Shown here: positions 62,792-64,000 of the stretch, piece after piece
How the letters are laid out: the number at the start of each line of letters is the position of its first letter
Position numbering within the stretch: the first letter of the stretch is position 1
Source: Candidatus Lambdaproteobacteria bacterium RIFOXYD2_FULL_56_26
Lineage (GTDB): Bacteria > SAR324 > XYD2-FULL-50-16
Direction of reading: 5' to 3'
DNA: 64,000 bases
NCBI GenBank assembly: GCA_001783715.1
Contig: MFNF01000043.1
Coordinates: forward strand, 24,959-88,958
Notes under the pieces: generated by a model
Database searches by the model: none
Told to the model about the DNA's origin: nothing
Seen by the model: only the letters and a program-made list of their open reading frames with translations
Program-made: the position numbers and the translations under genes

Positions 62792-63646
62792 ATGGGTGTC
62801 TGGTCCTGGTCCGATCCTTGGCCTTTGTTTTGGCTGAAGGTTTTAATTCTTCAGGGGCTCTTCTTTTTTGCCCGTTACCTGTTGGTGGCCGGTTTGGCCC
62901 AAGCCCTCTTGGTCTGGAAGGGGGCAAGGCTCCATCCAGTCCGCATCTACCCCGATGGCCCCCCGACGGGACAAAAGCTCCGAGAATTCGGCTGGTCCCT
63001 AGTGACCTTTTGGGTCTTTGGGTTTACCGGTGTGGTTGGTTTTTCTTGGACCAGGTTAGGTTATACCCAACTGTACCGGGAAGTCCACCGGTACGGACCT
63101 GGGTACCTGGTCTTCAGCTTGGTTTTGCTGGTCTTTTTTCATGATGCTTATTTTTATTGGCTCCACCGGTTGATGCACCGGCCAAACTGGTATTGGGTCC
63201 ACCAACGGCACCACCAATTCCGCCGCCCGACCCCTTGGGCAAGCTTCGCCTTTGGCCCAGTCGAGGCCTTTTTGCTGTCTTGGGTGGTGCCGCTGGCCTT
63301 GTGTTTGTTTCCGCTGCACCCTTGGACGGTCTTGGCTTTTTTGTGGTTCATGACGGTCATGAACGTGATCGGCCACCTGGGGGTGGAGTTGTACCCGAGC
63401 GGACTTTTGGGCCGGTGGGGGTTGCGGCTGTTGAACAACGCCACCCACCACGGGATGCACCATGGGGAATTTAACTGCAACTATGGCTTGTATTTTAACA
63501 GCTGGGACCGGTGGCTGGGGACCAACCACCCTTTGTACGAAGAAAAGGTGAAGGCAATTTTGGCAGCCAGGAGCGGCCTCGGCAAAAAAGACGACCCAAC
63601 CCCGGAAGAGCCAACTCGCCTGCAGGAGGAGGAAGGTTCAGGTTAA
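62792..63646 (+). CDS. Fatty acid hydroxylase/sterol desaturase-family membrane protein
   Basis: A 284-residue integral membrane di-iron protein with about five TM segments. The eight-His pattern is present: HDAYFYWLHRLMH (about 117-129), HQRHHQ and HHGMHH with HxxH spacing. Such enzymes hydroxylate or desaturate lipids, carotenoids or sterol-like compounds. The ATG at 62792 has GGGG seven bases upstream. The substrate cannot be told; an oxygen-dependent lipid modification is the family role. Its TAA shares a TTAA with the stop of the next convergent gene. Confidence 0.88.
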   Translation: MGVWSWSDPWPLFWLKVLILQGLFFFARYLLVAGLAQALLVWKGARLHPVRIYPDGPPTGQKLREFGWSLVTFWVFGFTGVVGFSWTRLGYTQLYREVHRYGPGYLVFSLVLLVFFHDAYFYWLHRLMHRPNWYWVHQRHHQFRRPTPWASFAFGPVEAFLLSWVVPLALCLFPLHPWTVLAFLWFMTVMNVIGHLGVELYPSGLLGRWGLRLLNNATHHGMHHGEFNCNYGLYFNSWDRWLGTNHPLYEEKVKAILAARSGLGKKDDPTPEEPTRLQEEEGSG

Positions 63647-64000
63647 AGCCTTTGGCGGACCACCGCCCGCCACCCCAGCCCCCGGTAGGTCTCAAAACCG
63701 GGGGTGAGGGCCTGGGCCAACAACTGGTTGTGGACCAGGGAGTACCCTTGGGACTTGGAAGTATCCACCTCAATCCTTTCGATCAAAAACCCCGCAATGC
63801 CGGTGGGGGCCAAGATCACCCCGTTTTTGTCCACTACGAAGCATTGGGTGTTTCGCTTTTCTGCTTCGGTCAAACGCACCCCTTCAATTGCACCGTTGGC
63901 AAGCTTGGCCCAGTTCATCATCACCAGGATGACCCCAATGGCCCTACCGGTTTCCGATCCTGCTTCCCGCACCGCCGTGCCGTAGGGGATCACCACGGTT
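63643..64000 (-). CDS. Cache-domain protein, C-terminal part cut by window edge
   Basis: The C-terminal 118 or so residues of a gene whose start lies beyond the right edge. The segment (FVVDKNGVILAPTGIAGF; YRGLGWRAVVRQRL) matches the membrane-distal part of dCache/sCache sensor domains. No HAMP, GGDEF or MCP domain follows, so the protein ends after the sensor unit, which is unusual unless the effector lies N-terminal. The true length and architecture cannot be read here. Confidence 0.6.
   Translation of the reverse strand, partial: TVVIPYGTAVREAGSETGRAIGVILVMMNWAKLANGAIEGVRLTEAEKRNTQCFVVDKNGVILAPTGIAGFLIERIEVDTSKSQGYSLVHNQLLAQALTPGFETYRGLGWRAVVRQRL

Noticed and set aside
1-64000. CRISPR array, tRNA, rRNA or insertion sequence
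   Set aside because: I looked for regular direct repeats with spacers, cloverleaf-like sequences with CCA ends, and transposase motifs with terminal repeats, and found none I can support.

Overview
The window reads as part of a moderately GC-rich Gram-negative chromosome. Supporting signs are many signal peptides, outer-membrane-barrel-like proteins, a type II secretion/pilus ATPase, c-type and b-type cytochromes, B12-dependent methionine synthase and several sensor kinases. The RNase E/G layout, SEC-C methionine aminopeptidase, Leptospira-like citramalate synthase and diheme cytochromes suggest a deltaproteobacterial or related lineage (possibly SAR324-like). That placement is a low-confidence inference. 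No rRNA, tRNA, insertion sequence, CRISPR array or prophage was recognised.

Layout. 0-8 kb: a FecR-domain protein, an RNase E/G with a long charged tail and its own terminator, a small secreted protein, and a leuS-map operon, all on the minus strand. 8-12 kb: a CsgG-like secreted protein, then an AT-rich patch holding one frameshifted OLD-type ATPase/TOPRIM nuclease gene, then rsgA and a glyoxalase. 12.5-16.2 kb: leuC-leuD-cimA behind a clear promoter. 16.5-22.6 kb: a 35-codon single-TM ORF, a MASE1 histidine kinase, two tandem EamA transporters, and a substrate-binding/PAS/GGDEF fusion. 22.7-29.8 kb: a tightly overlapping minus-strand operon encoding a PqqD-like protein, an ATP-grasp ligase, a DapDC-like PLP decarboxylase, a urea-channel/M23-peptidase fusion, a barrel protein, a TPR protein and GluQRS. 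This is the best candidate for an undescribed system.

29.9-38.4 kb: a DUF1566 lipoprotein and a barrel protein, a response regulator/7TMR-DISM kinase pair, a cytochrome b561-diheme fusion followed by a triheme cytochrome, and small unknowns. 38.4-44.7 kb: thiD, a YdcF-like protein with a [2Fe-2S] ferredoxin, and an operon of DEDDh exonuclease, GspE/PilB ATPase and a degenerate nucleotide-cyclase-like membrane protein. 45-49.6 kb: a Wzy-type polymerase/ligase, a D-glycerate-kinase-like P-loop kinase, a mannosyl-3-phosphoglycerate-phosphatase-like HAD and a small unknown. 49.7-57.3 kb: thrH-nnrS-metH and uvrC. 57.3-64 kb: a KAP NTPase, a FliA-type sigma factor, a PhnD-like hybrid kinase, a fatty-acid-hydroxylase-family protein and the end of a Cache-domain protein cut by the window edge.

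Themes are environmental sensing (four histidine kinases, one diguanylate cyclase, one degenerate cyclase), envelope and export functions, and amino-acid metabolism. leuCD-cimA points to the pyruvate route to isoleucine. thrH and metH work on serine/homoserine and methionine. The PqqD operon may make or modify an amino-acid-derived product and process it in the envelope.
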